Assembly (NCBI GenBank): GCA_964406575.1
Contig: CAYOSH010000002.1
Location: 1 to 64,000 of the forward strand
Source of the DNA: WTAW01 sp964406575
GTDB lineage: Bacteria; Acidobacteriota; Aminicenantia; Aminicenantales; Aminicenantaceae
Length of the DNA: 64,000 nucleotides
Reading direction: 5' to 3'
The position numbers and the translations under genes were made by a program. The notes beneath the pieces are model-generated. The model made no database searches. It was given only the letters and a program-made list of their open reading frames with translations, and was not told the origin of the DNA. This document shows, piece after piece, positions 48,302 to 57,609 of this stretch (its first letter is position 1; each line of letters begins with the position of its first letter).

Positions 48302-51019
48302 ATGAACGATAAAAAATATGTGTATTCTTTCGCGCCTGGAAATGTCGAAGGCAACAAGGACATGAGAGATTCCCTCGGTGGAAAGGGTGCGAATCTGGCG
48401 GAGATGGCTGGGATCGGGATCCCGGTACCTCCTGGTTTTACGGTATCCACGGATGTCTGTAACCTTTTCCTCCAATCAGGAAATCAGATTCCAGCTGGAA
48501 TAGAGAAAGAGATCCTTGACAATCTGGCGAAGCTGGAAGATGCAGCAGGCCAGAAATTCGGAGATATAGAGAATCCCCTTCTCGTTTCCGTGCGTTCCGG
48601 AGCCAAATTTTCAATGCCCGGGATGATGGATACGATACTGAACTTGGGTCTTAATGACCAGGCTGTCGAAGGATTGGCGCAAAAAAGCGGAGACAGGCGG
48701 TTTGCCCTGGATTGCTACCGACGGCTGATCCAAATGTTTGGGGATGTTGTTTTGGAAATATCCAAAAAGAGTTTTGAAGAAATCCTCAAAGCAATTAAAA
48801 GTCGAAACAACATCACAAACGACTTTGAACTCTCTGAAGAGAACCTTGAAGAGGTTATTGCAGCTTATAAAAAGCGGGTTAAAGATCAGACAGGGAGGGA
48901 TTTTCCGCAAGATGTTAAAACGCAGCTCTTCATGGCGATCTCCGCTGTGTTCAAATCCTGGGACAACCCGCGGGCAATCACTTACCGCCGATTGAATCAT
49001 ATCTCCCATGACCTGGGAACAGCGGTGAATGTCCAGATGATGGTGTTCGGCAATTTCGGTGAGGATTCCGCCACGGGTGTCGGTTTCACGCGGAATCCTG
49101 CCACCGGGGATAAGGAGCTCTACGGGGAATTCCTGTACAACGCACAGGGCGAAGATGTTGTGGCAGGCATAAGAACGCCGTCTCCAATAAAGGATCTTAA
49201 AGAAAAAATGCCTGAAGCCTCCAGAGAATTGGAAGAGATTACCACGCGCTTGGAGAGGCACTACGAAGATGTGCAGGACTTTGAGTTCACCATTCAGGAG
49301 AAAAAGCTCTACATGCTCCAGACACGTAACGGAAAAAGGACGGGTTGGGCTGCGGTGAGGATCGCCGTGGATATGGTCGAAGAGGGATTGATCGAGCAAG
49401 AGAAGGCGCTCTTTTTGGTCGAGCCTGAGGCCTTGGACCAGCTTCTGCATCCTGTCTTCGATGTGGCAGAAAAAAGCAAACATGAGATGCTGGCCAAGGG
49501 ACTTGCCGCATCTCCGGGCGCAGCCACGGGACAGGTGGTCTTCACAGCAGATAAAGCGGTTTCTTGGAAAGAGGCGGGTAAGCGTGTTCTTCTCGTCAGA
49601 GACGAAACTTCCCCCGATGATATCCACGGGATGAGTGCCGCCCAGGGAATCTTGACCGCCACGGGGGGTATGACCTCCCACGCAGCCATTGTGGGCAGAC
49701 AGATGGGCAAGCCCTCTATTGTTGGATGCGGCGCTATTAAGCCCAATGAAGAAGAAGGATATTTCCAAGTCGGTGACCAGAAGGTTAAAGAGGGCGATTG
49801 GATCTCCATTGACGGAAGTTCCGGTGAAGTGCTCCACGGGGAGATCGCCACAAGGCCCTCGGAAGTCCTCCAGGTTGTCTGTGGAGAATTGGCGCCCGAG
49901 GAATCCGTGACCTTCCAGTACTTCAACAAGCTTCTTTCTTGGGCGGATAAGGTTCGGAAATTGAGAGTCCGGGCAAATGCCGATACCCCGAAGGATGCGC
50001 GGACTGCCTTTTCCTTTGGCGCAGAGGGGATCGGGTTGGCCCGTACGGAGCACATGTTTTTCGAGAGAGAGCGACTTCCGATCATCAAACAGATGATCAT
50101 GGCAGAGACTGAGGAAGAACGGAGGAAAAGCCTCGAGCAGTTGCTCCCCTTCCAGAAGAAGGATTTTTATGAGTTGTTCAAAGAGCTGAAGGGATTCCCA
50201 GTGACCATCCGCACATTGGATCCGCCCCTCCATGAGTTTTTGCCCAAGAAAGAGGAGTTGATGGTGGAGCTCACAGAGCTCAAAGCTTCCGGTTCTAAGG
50301 ACAAGGAACACATCAAGGAACTCGAAAAAGTGCTGGAAAGAGTCAAAGCACTTGCCGAGTTCAATCCCATGCTCGGCCATAGAGGATGCCGTTTGGGCAT
50401 CACCTTTCCGGAGATCATCGAGATGCAGGCACAGGCGATCTTCGAGGCAGCCTGTGAACTGGCCGGGGAGGGGGGGAAAGTCTTTCCCGAGATCATGGTC
50501 CCTCTCATCGGGTCCGTGGAGGAACTGGCCGACCAAAAACAGATCATCGTAAGGATCGCTGAAGAGACGATAAAAAAATACAATGTCGAATTGGAATACA
50601 CCGTCGGAACCATGATCGAGATTCCACGAGCCGCCATCACGGCCGATGAAGTGGCCAAGGAAGCGGATTTCTTCTCCTTCGGAACCAACGACCTGACTCA
50701 GACGACCTTTGGCATATCTCGAGATGATGGAGCCAGTTTTATCAATTACTATCTGGCCCATGGATTCTGGAAGGACGATCCTTTTTCCACTGTGGACGTG
50801 CCTGGGGTCGGAGTATTGATGAGATGGGCCGTGGAGAAAGGGCGGAAGACAAAACCCGATCTCAAGGTGGGCATCTGTGGCGTACACGGAGGAGACCCGC
50901 GGTCGATCTATTTCTGTCATAAGATCGGGCTGAACTATGTGAGTTGTTCTGCCTATCAAATTCCCATTGCCCGTCTGGCTGCTGCTCAAGTCACACTTTC
51001 AGAGAACAAGCCCTCTTGA
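48302..51019 (+). CDS. ppdK: pyruvate phosphate dikinase
   Basis: A 905-residue enzyme interconverting pyruvate, ATP and phosphate with phosphoenolpyruvate, AMP and pyrophosphate. N-terminal nucleotide domain (about 1-340): GGKGANLAEMAGIGIPVPPG and VSVRSGAKFSMPGMMDTILN. Central swivelling domain: TGGMTSHAAIVGRQMGKPSI with the phosphorylated His. C-terminal TIM barrel (about 530-900): GIGLARTEHMF, GHRGCRLGI, SFGTNDLTQTTFGISRDD, and VGICGVHGGDPRSI with the late catalytic Cys region. AGGAGAAG precedes the ATG. In an organism with many fermentative features it may run toward pyruvate and ATP from pyrophosphate-linked glycolysis, but the direction is not readable. Full length. Confidence 0.97.
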   Translation: MNDKKYVYSFAPGNVEGNKDMRDSLGGKGANLAEMAGIGIPVPPGFTVSTDVCNLFLQSGNQIPAGIEKEILDNLAKLEDAAGQKFGDIENPLLVSVRSGAKFSMPGMMDTILNLGLNDQAVEGLAQKSGDRRFALDCYRRLIQMFGDVVLEISKKSFEEILKAIKSRNNITNDFELSEENLEEVIAAYKKRVKDQTGRDFPQDVKTQLFMAISAVFKSWDNPRAITYRRLNHISHDLGTAVNVQMMVFGNFGEDSATGVGFTRNPATGDKELYGEFLYNAQGEDVVAGIRTPSPIKDLKEKMPEASRELEEITTRLERHYEDVQDFEFTIQEKKLYMLQTRNGKRTGWAAVRIAVDMVEEGLIEQEKALFLVEPEALDQLLHPVFDVAEKSKHEMLAKGLAASPGAATGQVVFTADKAVSWKEAGKRVLLVRDETSPDDIHGMSAAQGILTATGGMTSHAAIVGRQMGKPSIVGCGAIKPNEEEGYFQVGDQKVKEGDWISIDGSSGEVLHGEIATRPSEVLQVVCGELAPEESVTFQYFNKLLSWADKVRKLRVRANADTPKDARTAFSFGAEGIGLARTEHMFFERERLPIIKQMIMAETEEERRKSLEQLLPFQKKDFYELFKELKGFPVTIRTLDPPLHEFLPKKEELMVELTELKASGSKDKEHIKELEKVLERVKALAEFNPMLGHRGCRLGITFPEIIEMQAQAIFEAACELAGEGGKVFPEIMVPLIGSVEELADQKQIIVRIAEETIKKYNVELEYTVGTMIEIPRAAITADEVAKEADFFSFGTNDLTQTTFGISRDDGASFINYYLAHGFWKDDPFSTVDVPGVGVLMRWAVEKGRKTKPDLKVGICGVHGGDPRSIYFCHKIGLNYVSCSAYQIPIARLAAAQVTLSENKPS

Positions 51020-51152
51020 TCCAGTGATGTTCAAGTCTTGATCGTTAAGGAAATACGCCGGCAATATGTGTTCTATGAGGTTTGAAAGACCGAGAATCTA
51101 TGGAAAATTGATCCAGAGGGGCTGAGGCTTTACGACTCGCACCTTTCGTGAA

Positions 51153-52064
51153 TCAGCGTCTGCCGATTGTTTTGTGCAGGATGTTTTTCAGGATGTAGGC
51201 AGCCATTGCCGGATTGGCATCCAGCCGTCTTTTGCAGTACGCTGTGGCGTACTTCCATTTCTCGGCAAAAGGGACATAGAGCCGCACGCAGTGGCCTTCT
51301 CTGATAAGCTCGTCTTGAAAAGTCTGCATGGGCACACCCATGAGCATCTGCACTTCGTACCGGTCTTTTTTTATGTTCAAACGTTCGGCGATGTTGACGG
51401 ATTCCCTAATGACAGCTTTGTCATGACTCGCGATTTCAGGATAATGCCCCTCTTTGAACAAGACTTCCAGCTGTTCGAGGAGTTTTGCCTTCATATCGGC
51501 TTTGTTCTGGAGGGCGATCTCCTTCGGCTCGTTATAGATGCCGATACAGATGCGGATGCGGGCGTTCAAACCGCTAATGGATCGGATGTCCTCGTCTGTC
51601 CGAAAGAGGCGGGATTGGAGTACCGTTCCGAATGTCGGATGGTCTTTGATTAAAGCCCGGAAGATATCAAGAGTCATGTCGGTCTGAGTGTGATCTTCCA
51701 TATCGAGCGTGACCTTTATGTCCCGCTGCTCCGCTTTGGCCACAATCCCCTCAATGATCTCTCGACAGTTATCCTTTCCCCTGTGACTGCCCAGTTGCGT
51801 GGGCTTTAAAGAGAGCGTGGCAAACTCTTGCGCGCCAAGGCTATCGATAAGCCGCTCATAGACCCCGACCGTGTACTGAACTTCTTCATCGACTTCGATC
51901 TCTTCTCCCAAAAGATCTATGGTCGAGCAAAGGTGCCGCTCTTTCCATAACGTGTGCGCCGTTTCCACAGCGGAGTGGATGCTGTCTCCGGCAACATAAG
52001 GACCGGCGAAAAGCTTAACGAGAGGAGTTGGGGCAAGATTGATGATGAATTTTTTTAGGCCCAT
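51153..52064 (-). CDS. proline dehydrogenase
   Basis: A 303-residue monofunctional FAD enzyme (TIM barrel) oxidising proline to pyrroline-5-carboxylate. Family features are YVAGDSIHSAVETAHTLW at the N-terminus, SLKPTQLGS, KVTLDMEDHTQTDMTLDIFR, VLQSRLFRTDEDI, RICIGIYNEPKEIA, ASHDKAVIRESVNIAER, and the C-terminal VRLYVPFAEKWKYATAYCKR with RRL. AAAGGAG precedes the start. The P5C dehydrogenase partner is not adjacent. Confidence 0.93.
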   Translation of the reverse strand: MGLKKFIINLAPTPLVKLFAGPYVAGDSIHSAVETAHTLWKERHLCSTIDLLGEEIEVDEEVQYTVGVYERLIDSLGAQEFATLSLKPTQLGSHRGKDNCREIIEGIVAKAEQRDIKVTLDMEDHTQTDMTLDIFRALIKDHPTFGTVLQSRLFRTDEDIRSISGLNARIRICIGIYNEPKEIALQNKADMKAKLLEQLEVLFKEGHYPEIASHDKAVIRESVNIAERLNIKKDRYEVQMLMGVPMQTFQDELIREGHCVRLYVPFAEKWKYATAYCKRRLDANPAMAAYILKNILHKTIGRR

Positions 52065-52246
52065 TCAAAACTCCTTTCCAAACAAAGATTTTTCACAAAA
52101 ACGGCCTATGCCTTACAGGTCGACGCTGCGTCTCGATCGGAACTCCCGCTGTAGTGGCATCTATGTGTGCATTATCAAAATGAAGCTTTAAATTCATTCA
52201 TCTTTTAACACACTTCAAGAATTGTTTCAATTTTTTCCGCTTTGGC

Positions 52247-52483
52247 GTAAGCATCTTTATTTCCGTGATGGCATAAATGCTTTTTTAGGTTATTGTATGC
52301 TCAGATTGAGTGGTTGAGAAAACCGTGTGAAGAGCTGGACGGGCACGGTGCATCTCCCAGGGGGAGATGTGAGGGAAGCCCGGAACCGAACGAAGTTTCC
52401 TCGCTTGGGAAACTGAAAGTGTTTTCGCAATCTCCAATCCGATCATTCGAGACATCTATCATCACGGATTTAAGGATGCTTCC
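52247..52483. mobile_element. 237-bp inverted-repeat element, multi-hairpin type, copy 2
   Basis: The ends are GTAAG then CATCTTTATTTCCGTGAT, and GGAAG then CATCCTTAAATCCGTGAT read inward. Flanks are CGCTTTGGC (52238-52246) and TGCTTTGGC (52484-52492), 8 of 9. The core has CATCTCCC/GGGAGATG and AGTTTCC/GGAAACT hairpins and the GAAAAC...GTTTTC pairing. The ends resemble the 169-bp type while the core is the multi-hairpin type. It lies in the gap 52065-52554 upstream of the deacetylase-like gene; the rest of that gap shows nothing. Confidence 0.88.
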
Positions 52484-52554
52484 TGCTTTGGCGGCTGCAA
52501 AGCCGCTACGAATAGTGTTTACCGTTGCCCTTTTTTTTGATATGTAATACATGC

Positions 52555-53499
52555 ATGGTCAACATCAGGAAACTTTTGAGACTCCTCCGAAGACGAAGAT
52601 TCCCGTTCAAGTTTGTCTACAGTGATGCCTACTGGATGATTGACATCGGAAACCATGTGTTTCCCCTGAAGAAATACCGGCTTATCTACGAACGGCTGAT
52701 ATCTTGGGGAGTAAAAAAAGAAAGTTTCATAGAGCCTCATCCTGCTCAGGAAGACGATGTTCTTCGAGTGCATTCCCCAAAATATATCAAAAAACTGAGA
52801 ACGGGCAAGCTTTCACATTCAGAGATGCTGGCCCTGGAGCTTCCCTACTCGCCAGAACTTTTCCAGTTTGCGCTTCTTAACGTTGGGGGGACTATTGTTG
52901 CGGCAAAGGAAGCCCTCAAAAAGGGGATGGCCATTCATATCGGAGGCGGATTCCACCACGCGTTCTCTGACCATGGAGAGGGTTTTTGTGTTCTGAATGA
53001 TGTGGCCGTCGCGATCGAAAAACTGAGGCATGAGGGAGTCATCCGGAAGGCGATGGTGGTCGATTGTGATGTGCATCAAGGGAACGGCACAGCGGCTATT
53101 TTTTTGAACAATGATGACGTGTTCACATTTTCGATCCACCAGATGGATATCTATCCGGCCCATAAGCCGGAGAGTTCTTTAGATATAGGATTGTGGTCAG
53201 GAGAGGGAGACGAGAAATACCTTCCCGCTCTTCAGTCCCACTTTCCCCGTTTGTATAAAGAGTTTCATCCAGATATTATTTTTTATCTTGCTGCGGCCGA
53301 TCCCTATGAAAAGGATCGATTGGGAGGGTTGACGCTAACTATGGAGGGCCTTAAAGAGAGAGGGGCCATCGTGATCGGAGAAGCGCGTAAGCTCAACATT
53401 CCGATGGTCATCCTCCTAGCTGGCGGGTATGCGTTTGATGTTGCTGATACTGTGGCTATCCATCTCAACACCATCCGAGTCGCCCAGCACATGTTTTGA
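52555..53499 (+). CDS. histone-deacetylase-fold protein (class IV-like)
   Basis: A protein of about 314 residues of the arginase/deacetylase fold. It shows FKFVYSDAYWMIDIGNHVFP near the N-terminus, IHIGGGFHHAFSDHGEGFCV with the His pair, VVDCDVHQGNGTAAIF with the zinc Asp and His, and AAADPYEKDRLGGLTLTMEG with the second zinc Asp. Bacterial members act on acetyl-polyamines, acetoin-related or lysine substrates; this one's substrate is unknown. The ATG at 52555 lacks a ribosome site; a TTG at 52525 is the alternative. An inserted element ends about 70 bases upstream. Confidence 0.9.
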   Translation: MVNIRKLLRLLRRRRFPFKFVYSDAYWMIDIGNHVFPLKKYRLIYERLISWGVKKESFIEPHPAQEDDVLRVHSPKYIKKLRTGKLSHSEMLALELPYSPELFQFALLNVGGTIVAAKEALKKGMAIHIGGGFHHAFSDHGEGFCVLNDVAVAIEKLRHEGVIRKAMVVDCDVHQGNGTAAIFLNNDDVFTFSIHQMDIYPAHKPESSLDIGLWSGEGDEKYLPALQSHFPRLYKEFHPDIIFYLAAADPYEKDRLGGLTLTMEGLKERGAIVIGEARKLNIPMVILLAGGYAFDVADTVAIHLNTIRVAQHMF

Positions 53500-53629
53500 T
53501 CGTATCCCTCACTGCCTTGTGGACTGATCTGTGATCAATGATCCAGAGATGAACACAGCAGGAATAAGCGATGGACCATGGACCATGTTGTATTGAGGAA
53601 AGGACTCTTGGGGTTTGATAGCGACCGTT

Positions 53630-53950
53630 TCACGAACCCGTGTTTTGTGAGATCCAGTCCAAATATTCATTGGACCCTGCAAGAATAGGGAGGGCGATTA
53701 TTTCTGGGACTTGGTACGAATGGAGGGCTTTTATCCTCTTTTCCAGATTTGAGAAGAGGCTGGCCCTGGTTTTGATGAACAGGATAAATTCCTGATCATG
53801 GGATATGTGTTCCTCCCACCGATAGAATGACTGATTTGCTGAGCTCACTGTCACACAAGCGGCAAGCCTTTCCGTAACGATCTTCTGAGCGATATCATTG
53901 CCCTCTGCTTCACTGGGGACGGTCGAGATCACGAGAATATATTCATTCAT
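53630..53950 (-). CDS. cutA: CutA-family protein
   Basis: A 106-residue protein of the trimeric, PII-like CutA fold. Visible: VISTVPSEAEGNDIAQKIV, RLAACVTVSSANQSFYRW (usually ACVNIIP...SIYWW), FILFIKTRASLFSNLEKRIK and the SYQVPEIIALPI block. In E. coli it affects copper tolerance; the general role is unclear. The start at 53950 has GGGAG upstream. The M20 peptidase gene ends 29 bases upstream of this start on the same strand, so the two may be co-transcribed. Confidence 0.93.
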   Translation of the reverse strand: MNEYILVISTVPSEAEGNDIAQKIVTERLAACVTVSSANQSFYRWEEHISHDQEFILFIKTRASLFSNLEKRIKALHSYQVPEIIALPILAGSNEYLDWISQNTGS

Positions 53951-53979
53951 GCGTGCTGCTCCCAAACGAAATTTGATGG

Positions 53980-55209
53980 TTATGGCTGTAAGAAAATGTG
54001 GGCAAAGACTTTGGTGTCCCCCACCATGTTATCAATCACGCAGTACTCATTGGGTTGATGGGCCGTTTCCTCATTCTTAGACCAACAGGCGGCTTCAAAA
54101 CCTGACCAGCGAAGGGGGCTGGCCAGCGTCCCGCCTCCTATTCCGATGGGCTTCGCTTCCTTTTGATAGACTTTCTTGACACCCCTTCTAATGGCTTGAA
54201 CGACAGGCGCTTCGGGAGATGTGGGAGGGGCTGCGGGTGCTCTCTGCTCCTGCTCCATAACGATCCTCACCTGAAAGTCTCTTCTAACCCTCTCCATGGC
54301 AATTTTGATCTGTTTTTCCACATCTTCCAGGTTGTAATGTGGGAGAATGCGATTGTCCATGTAGAACACATCATCGCCGGGAATAGTGTTGATGTTGGGA
54401 ACATTGGATTCTTTCTTTGTGGGTTCAAAAGTGGATATCGGGGGATCGAAGATGAAGTCTTTATGGTCAAAGACCTGGTAGAGCTTATGCAATTCTGTCA
54501 CCAAGAACGAGGCCGCACGAAAACTGTTGATGCCGCGCTCGGGCGTGGACCCGTGCGCCTGCTTTCCATAGGTCTTGAACTTGAGCCACAGGATGCTCTT
54601 CTCTGCGATCTCTATCATCGTCCCCTCACTATTTCCCGCATCGGGAACGATGATAAGGTCTTGTTTGCGGAAGGGGTTGGAATGTTTCAAAACATAATGG
54701 ATCCCTTTGTCATTTCCCGTCTCCTCATCGGCGACCAGCGCGATGCCCACATCATAATTGGGTTTTAATCCTTCTGCTTGGAGTGCTTTTATGGCAAAAA
54801 GAGATGCCACCATGTCCTGTTGGTTGTCTTCCACCCCTCGCCCATAGATTTTTCCCTCCTCGACCCAGGCCTTGAAAGGATTGCCTTTCCATAAGGATAA
54901 CTCTCCTGGAGGGACAACGTCCAAATGGCTGAGAATCCAGATCGTCTTTGTGGAATTTTTTCCTCTGTAGTAGGCTAAAATATTGGGGCGGTATCCAGCT
55001 TCAGAATCCAGGTCAGGGGCTTTGATGGGAGCGATATTTTCGAATCCGCCTATCTTGAGGTATCGAAGGAGAGCTTCGGCTTTTGCAGCCTCGCCCTCTC
55101 CGCCGCTGGAGGGAGAAATAGCGGGAAGCGCACACAGTTCTATCTGCAAGTCGATCATTTCATCACGGAAGGTATCGATCCGGCTGGAGATTCTTTCAAA
55201 ATCCTTCAT
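53980..55209 (-). CDS. M20-family metallopeptidase
   Basis: A protein of about 409 residues of the ArgE/DapE/carnosinase-like group with two metal ions. Metal ligands are seen in ILSHLDVVPPG, YGRGVEDNQQDMV, LVADEETGNDKG (general base Glu and ligand) and IIVPDAGNSEG. The dimerisation domain carries KQAHGSTPERGINSF. The C-terminal part has AKPIGIGGGTLASPLRWSG. The specific substrate is not readable; small-peptide or N-acyl amino acid hydrolysis is likely. The start is uncertain: 55209 (MKDFERISSRIDTF) fits the family; 55236 and 55260 are open alternatives. No SD is strong. Confidence 0.88.
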   Translation of the reverse strand: MKDFERISSRIDTFRDEMIDLQIELCALPAISPSSGGEGEAAKAEALLRYLKIGGFENIAPIKAPDLDSEAGYRPNILAYYRGKNSTKTIWILSHLDVVPPGELSLWKGNPFKAWVEEGKIYGRGVEDNQQDMVASLFAIKALQAEGLKPNYDVGIALVADEETGNDKGIHYVLKHSNPFRKQDLIIVPDAGNSEGTMIEIAEKSILWLKFKTYGKQAHGSTPERGINSFRAASFLVTELHKLYQVFDHKDFIFDPPISTFEPTKKESNVPNINTIPGDDVFYMDNRILPHYNLEDVEKQIKIAMERVRRDFQVRIVMEQEQRAPAAPPTSPEAPVVQAIRRGVKKVYQKEAKPIGIGGGTLASPLRWSGFEAACWSKNEETAHQPNEYCVIDNMVGDTKVFAHIFLQP

Positions 55210-55272
55210 GAAATCTTTCCGATTGAGAAAAATCATACCACCGCACACCTGACAAAGCAAGCCTTTCCAGCC

Positions 55273-55301
55273 TTGACTTTTCCTCGTGCAGAGAATACAT
55301 T
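55273..55301 (+). promoter_or_regulatory. promoter of the glycan cluster (leaderless)
   Basis: TTGACT, 17 bases, TACATT. Eight bases separate the -10 box from the ATG at 55310, and no ribosome site is present, so the first gene is probably translated from a leaderless or near-leaderless RNA. Confidence 0.65.
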
Positions 55302-55309
55302 AGCCCCAA

Positions 55310-56446
55310 ATGCGGGTAGGCTATGATGTGCGCCCTTTTTTGAAGGAGGAAACAGGCGTCGGGATCTATTTCAAGAACCTTCTGTTCTCTCTGTCAAAGA
55401 TCGATCCAGAGAATGAGTATTTTCTGTTTTCGTCTTCATGGAAAGACCGGTTCAAGCCTGAAAAGGTCCCTCCTTTCGCGAAAATGAGATTCAAGGATTT
55501 TCGCTACCCGGTCAGGATGATCAATTATTTCTGGAATAAGTTCAGCTGGCCATCAATGGACCTTTTTTTTCGGACGCGTCTGGATTTGACCCATTCAGCC
55601 ACACCCCTAGCTTTGCCTTCTGGTGGAAAAAAGGTTGTGACTGTTTATGATTTGTGCTTCATGGAGCACCCCCACTTGAGTGACGATGAGTCGAGAACTG
55701 TATTTACGCCAAGAATTGAGCAGTCCCTTCAAGACGCGGACGGGATTATCACGATCTCCAGATTTACTCAGGAGCAGGTTTTGAAAAGGTTTTCCATAAA
55801 TAAGGATAAGGTGCATGTGACCCACCTGGGAATCGATCATGATTTCTGGCGAAATGTCCCGCAGGAAGAGCTGGACAGCATCAGGTCCGGATTCAAACTG
55901 CCGTCGTCCTTCCTGCTCTATGTCGGCGCGCTCGAGCCCAGGAAGAACATCGGTCGTTTGATCAGAGCCCTGAAGATAGTCCACAGTCAATACGGAAAGA
56001 TCCCGCTTGTCCTTGTGGGGGGAAGAGGCAGAGACTCCGCAAACGTGTTAGCCGAGATAGACGCGTGTGGTCTCCAACAATGGATAAGGTTGACAGGGTA
56101 TTTGAAAGATCGTGAGTTGAGGAGCATCTACCGATCGGCCACGGCGTTTGTCTTCCCGTCCCTGTGCGAAGGATTTGGATTGCCTCTTCTTGAAGCCATG
56201 TGTTCCCGGACTCCGGTTATTGCTTCCGGCGTTTCTGCCCTCCCTGAGATTTGTCAGGATGCCGCCCTCTTTTTCGACCCGGATCAATCCATGGACATGG
56301 CGGAAAAGATCATGAGTGTTCTAAGGAATGAAGATTTAAAAAGGGACCTGGTAAGGAAAGGGGAAAAAAGAGTCTTGGATTTTAGCTGGAAAACCACCGC
56401 AGAGAAAACGCTGAACATCTATCGGTCCCTGATGGGAGCCCAGTGA
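55310..56446 (+). CDS. GT4-family glycosyltransferase
   Basis: A 378-residue GT-B enzyme. The N-terminal acceptor domain begins MRVGYDVRPFLKEETGVGIY. The C-terminal donor domain has LYVGALEPRKNIGRLIRA, VLVGGRGRDS, RLTGYLKDRELRSIYRSATA and the nucleotide-sugar motif PSLCEGFGLPLLEAM with the E-x7-E Glu pair. It resembles mannosyl/glucosyl transferases of O-antigen or exopolysaccharide loci. It is the first gene of the cluster and overlaps the next by 4 bases (GTGA). Confidence 0.92.
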   Translation: MRVGYDVRPFLKEETGVGIYFKNLLFSLSKIDPENEYFLFSSSWKDRFKPEKVPPFAKMRFKDFRYPVRMINYFWNKFSWPSMDLFFRTRLDLTHSATPLALPSGGKKVVTVYDLCFMEHPHLSDDESRTVFTPRIEQSLQDADGIITISRFTQEQVLKRFSINKDKVHVTHLGIDHDFWRNVPQEELDSIRSGFKLPSSFLLYVGALEPRKNIGRLIRALKIVHSQYGKIPLVLVGGRGRDSANVLAEIDACGLQQWIRLTGYLKDRELRSIYRSATAFVFPSLCEGFGLPLLEAMCSRTPVIASGVSALPEICQDAALFFDPDQSMDMAEKIMSVLRNEDLKRDLVRKGEKRVLDFSWKTTAEKTLNIYRSLMGAQ

Positions 56447-57609
56447 ACAAAATTTGTTTTCTCTCCCATACTTCCGAGCTTAACGGGGCGGAGCTCATGC
56501 TTCTCCAGACTTTAGAGAGGATCGACAAACAGAAATTCTATCCTTTCTTGATCGTGCCAAGGCCAGGCCTTCTTTTGGCAGAAGCAGAAAAACTTGGGAT
56601 TGAGGCTGTCCTTTTTCCTGCAAAATGGTGGCTTACAGAGAGGGGGAAGACGTGGAAGCAGCCCCTCGCTTGGATCTGGAACATGAGAGCCCTCTTCCGG
56701 CTAGTGCGCTGGATTAGGCGCAAACAGGTCGACCTTGTGTTCAGCAATTCCAGCGCGTCTTTCACCGGAGCCTTGGCCGCAAAAATTACGCACGTTCCGC
56801 ATGTCTGGTTCATTCATGAAATCCTTGGGGGAGAGGCCCCCCAAATCTGCTGGATATGGGGACAAAAAGCGTTAGCCCGGTTCATCAGCCGCTTTTCATG
56901 CAGGATCCTGGTGAACTCCCAGGCGAGCGGAGCATTCTTTTTTGACAAAGAGAATGTGCAGTTGGTCTACAACGGCATCGAAATCTCCGAAAGGAACGAT
57001 GACGCAATCACAATCTTGCGGCATCAATGGGATTTGGACAAACGGGACATTGTGATCGGGATGGTGGGCAAAGTCTGCGAAGAGAAGGGACAGCGAGAAG
57101 TGATCCGTGCCCTGAGCAGAATTGGAAAAGACTGGGGGTCGCTGAAGCTTTTGATCGTCGGCGATGTGAAATCAAAGGCGTATTTCAAAGAGTTGCAGGA
57201 GATTTGTGTGCGAGAGGGTCTTGAGGAGCGCGTGGTTTTTGCCGGCTATCAGAGAGATGTGTTGAGCGCCCTGTGTTTGATGGATTGCCTGCTTGTGGCT
57301 TCACGTACAGAATCTTTCGGCAGAACGGTCATCGAAGCAATGTCTGTAAAAATCCCTGTCATTGCAGCCAAATCAGGGGGGATCGCAGAGATCATCATTC
57401 ACGGAAAAAACGGCTTCCTTTTGGAGTCAGGGAAAATCGGAGAGATCGAAAACGCGATCGTGTCCTTTCTCGATAATCGAGACTCCTATAGAAAGGTTGC
57501 CGAAGAGGGTTATCGAACTGTTGGGGAAAGGTTTGGCTTGATCGACCAGGTGAAAAAGATTGAACGTGCCATGGAGGAGTGCATTGGACAGCGCGGAGAA
57601 AGCGCCTGA
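56443..57609 (+). CDS. GT4-family glycosyltransferase
   Basis: A 388-residue GT-B enzyme beginning KICFLSHTSELNGAELMLLQ. The donor domain has IVIGMVGKVCEEKGQREVIR, LLIVGDVKSKAYF, VVFAGYQRDVLSALCLMDCL and ASRTESFGRTVIEAMSVKIP (E-x7-E). GTG start overlapping the previous stop, so it is translationally coupled. The next gene starts inside its last 26 bases. Sugar and acceptor unknown. Confidence 0.92.
   Translation: MNKICFLSHTSELNGAELMLLQTLERIDKQKFYPFLIVPRPGLLLAEAEKLGIEAVLFPAKWWLTERGKTWKQPLAWIWNMRALFRLVRWIRRKQVDLVFSNSSASFTGALAAKITHVPHVWFIHEILGGEAPQICWIWGQKALARFISRFSCRILVNSQASGAFFFDKENVQLVYNGIEISERNDDAITILRHQWDLDKRDIVIGMVGKVCEEKGQREVIRALSRIGKDWGSLKLLIVGDVKSKAYFKELQEICVREGLEERVVFAGYQRDVLSALCLMDCLLVASRTESFGRTVIEAMSVKIPVIAAKSGGIAEIIIHGKNGFLLESGKIGEIENAIVSFLDNRDSYRKVAEEGYRTVGERFGLIDQVKKIERAMEECIGQRGESA

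Noticed and set aside
48611..50989. Very long (792-codon) open frame antisense to ppdK
   Set aside because: Antisense shadow of a highly biased coding region. ppdK on the plus strand is complete and diagnostic.
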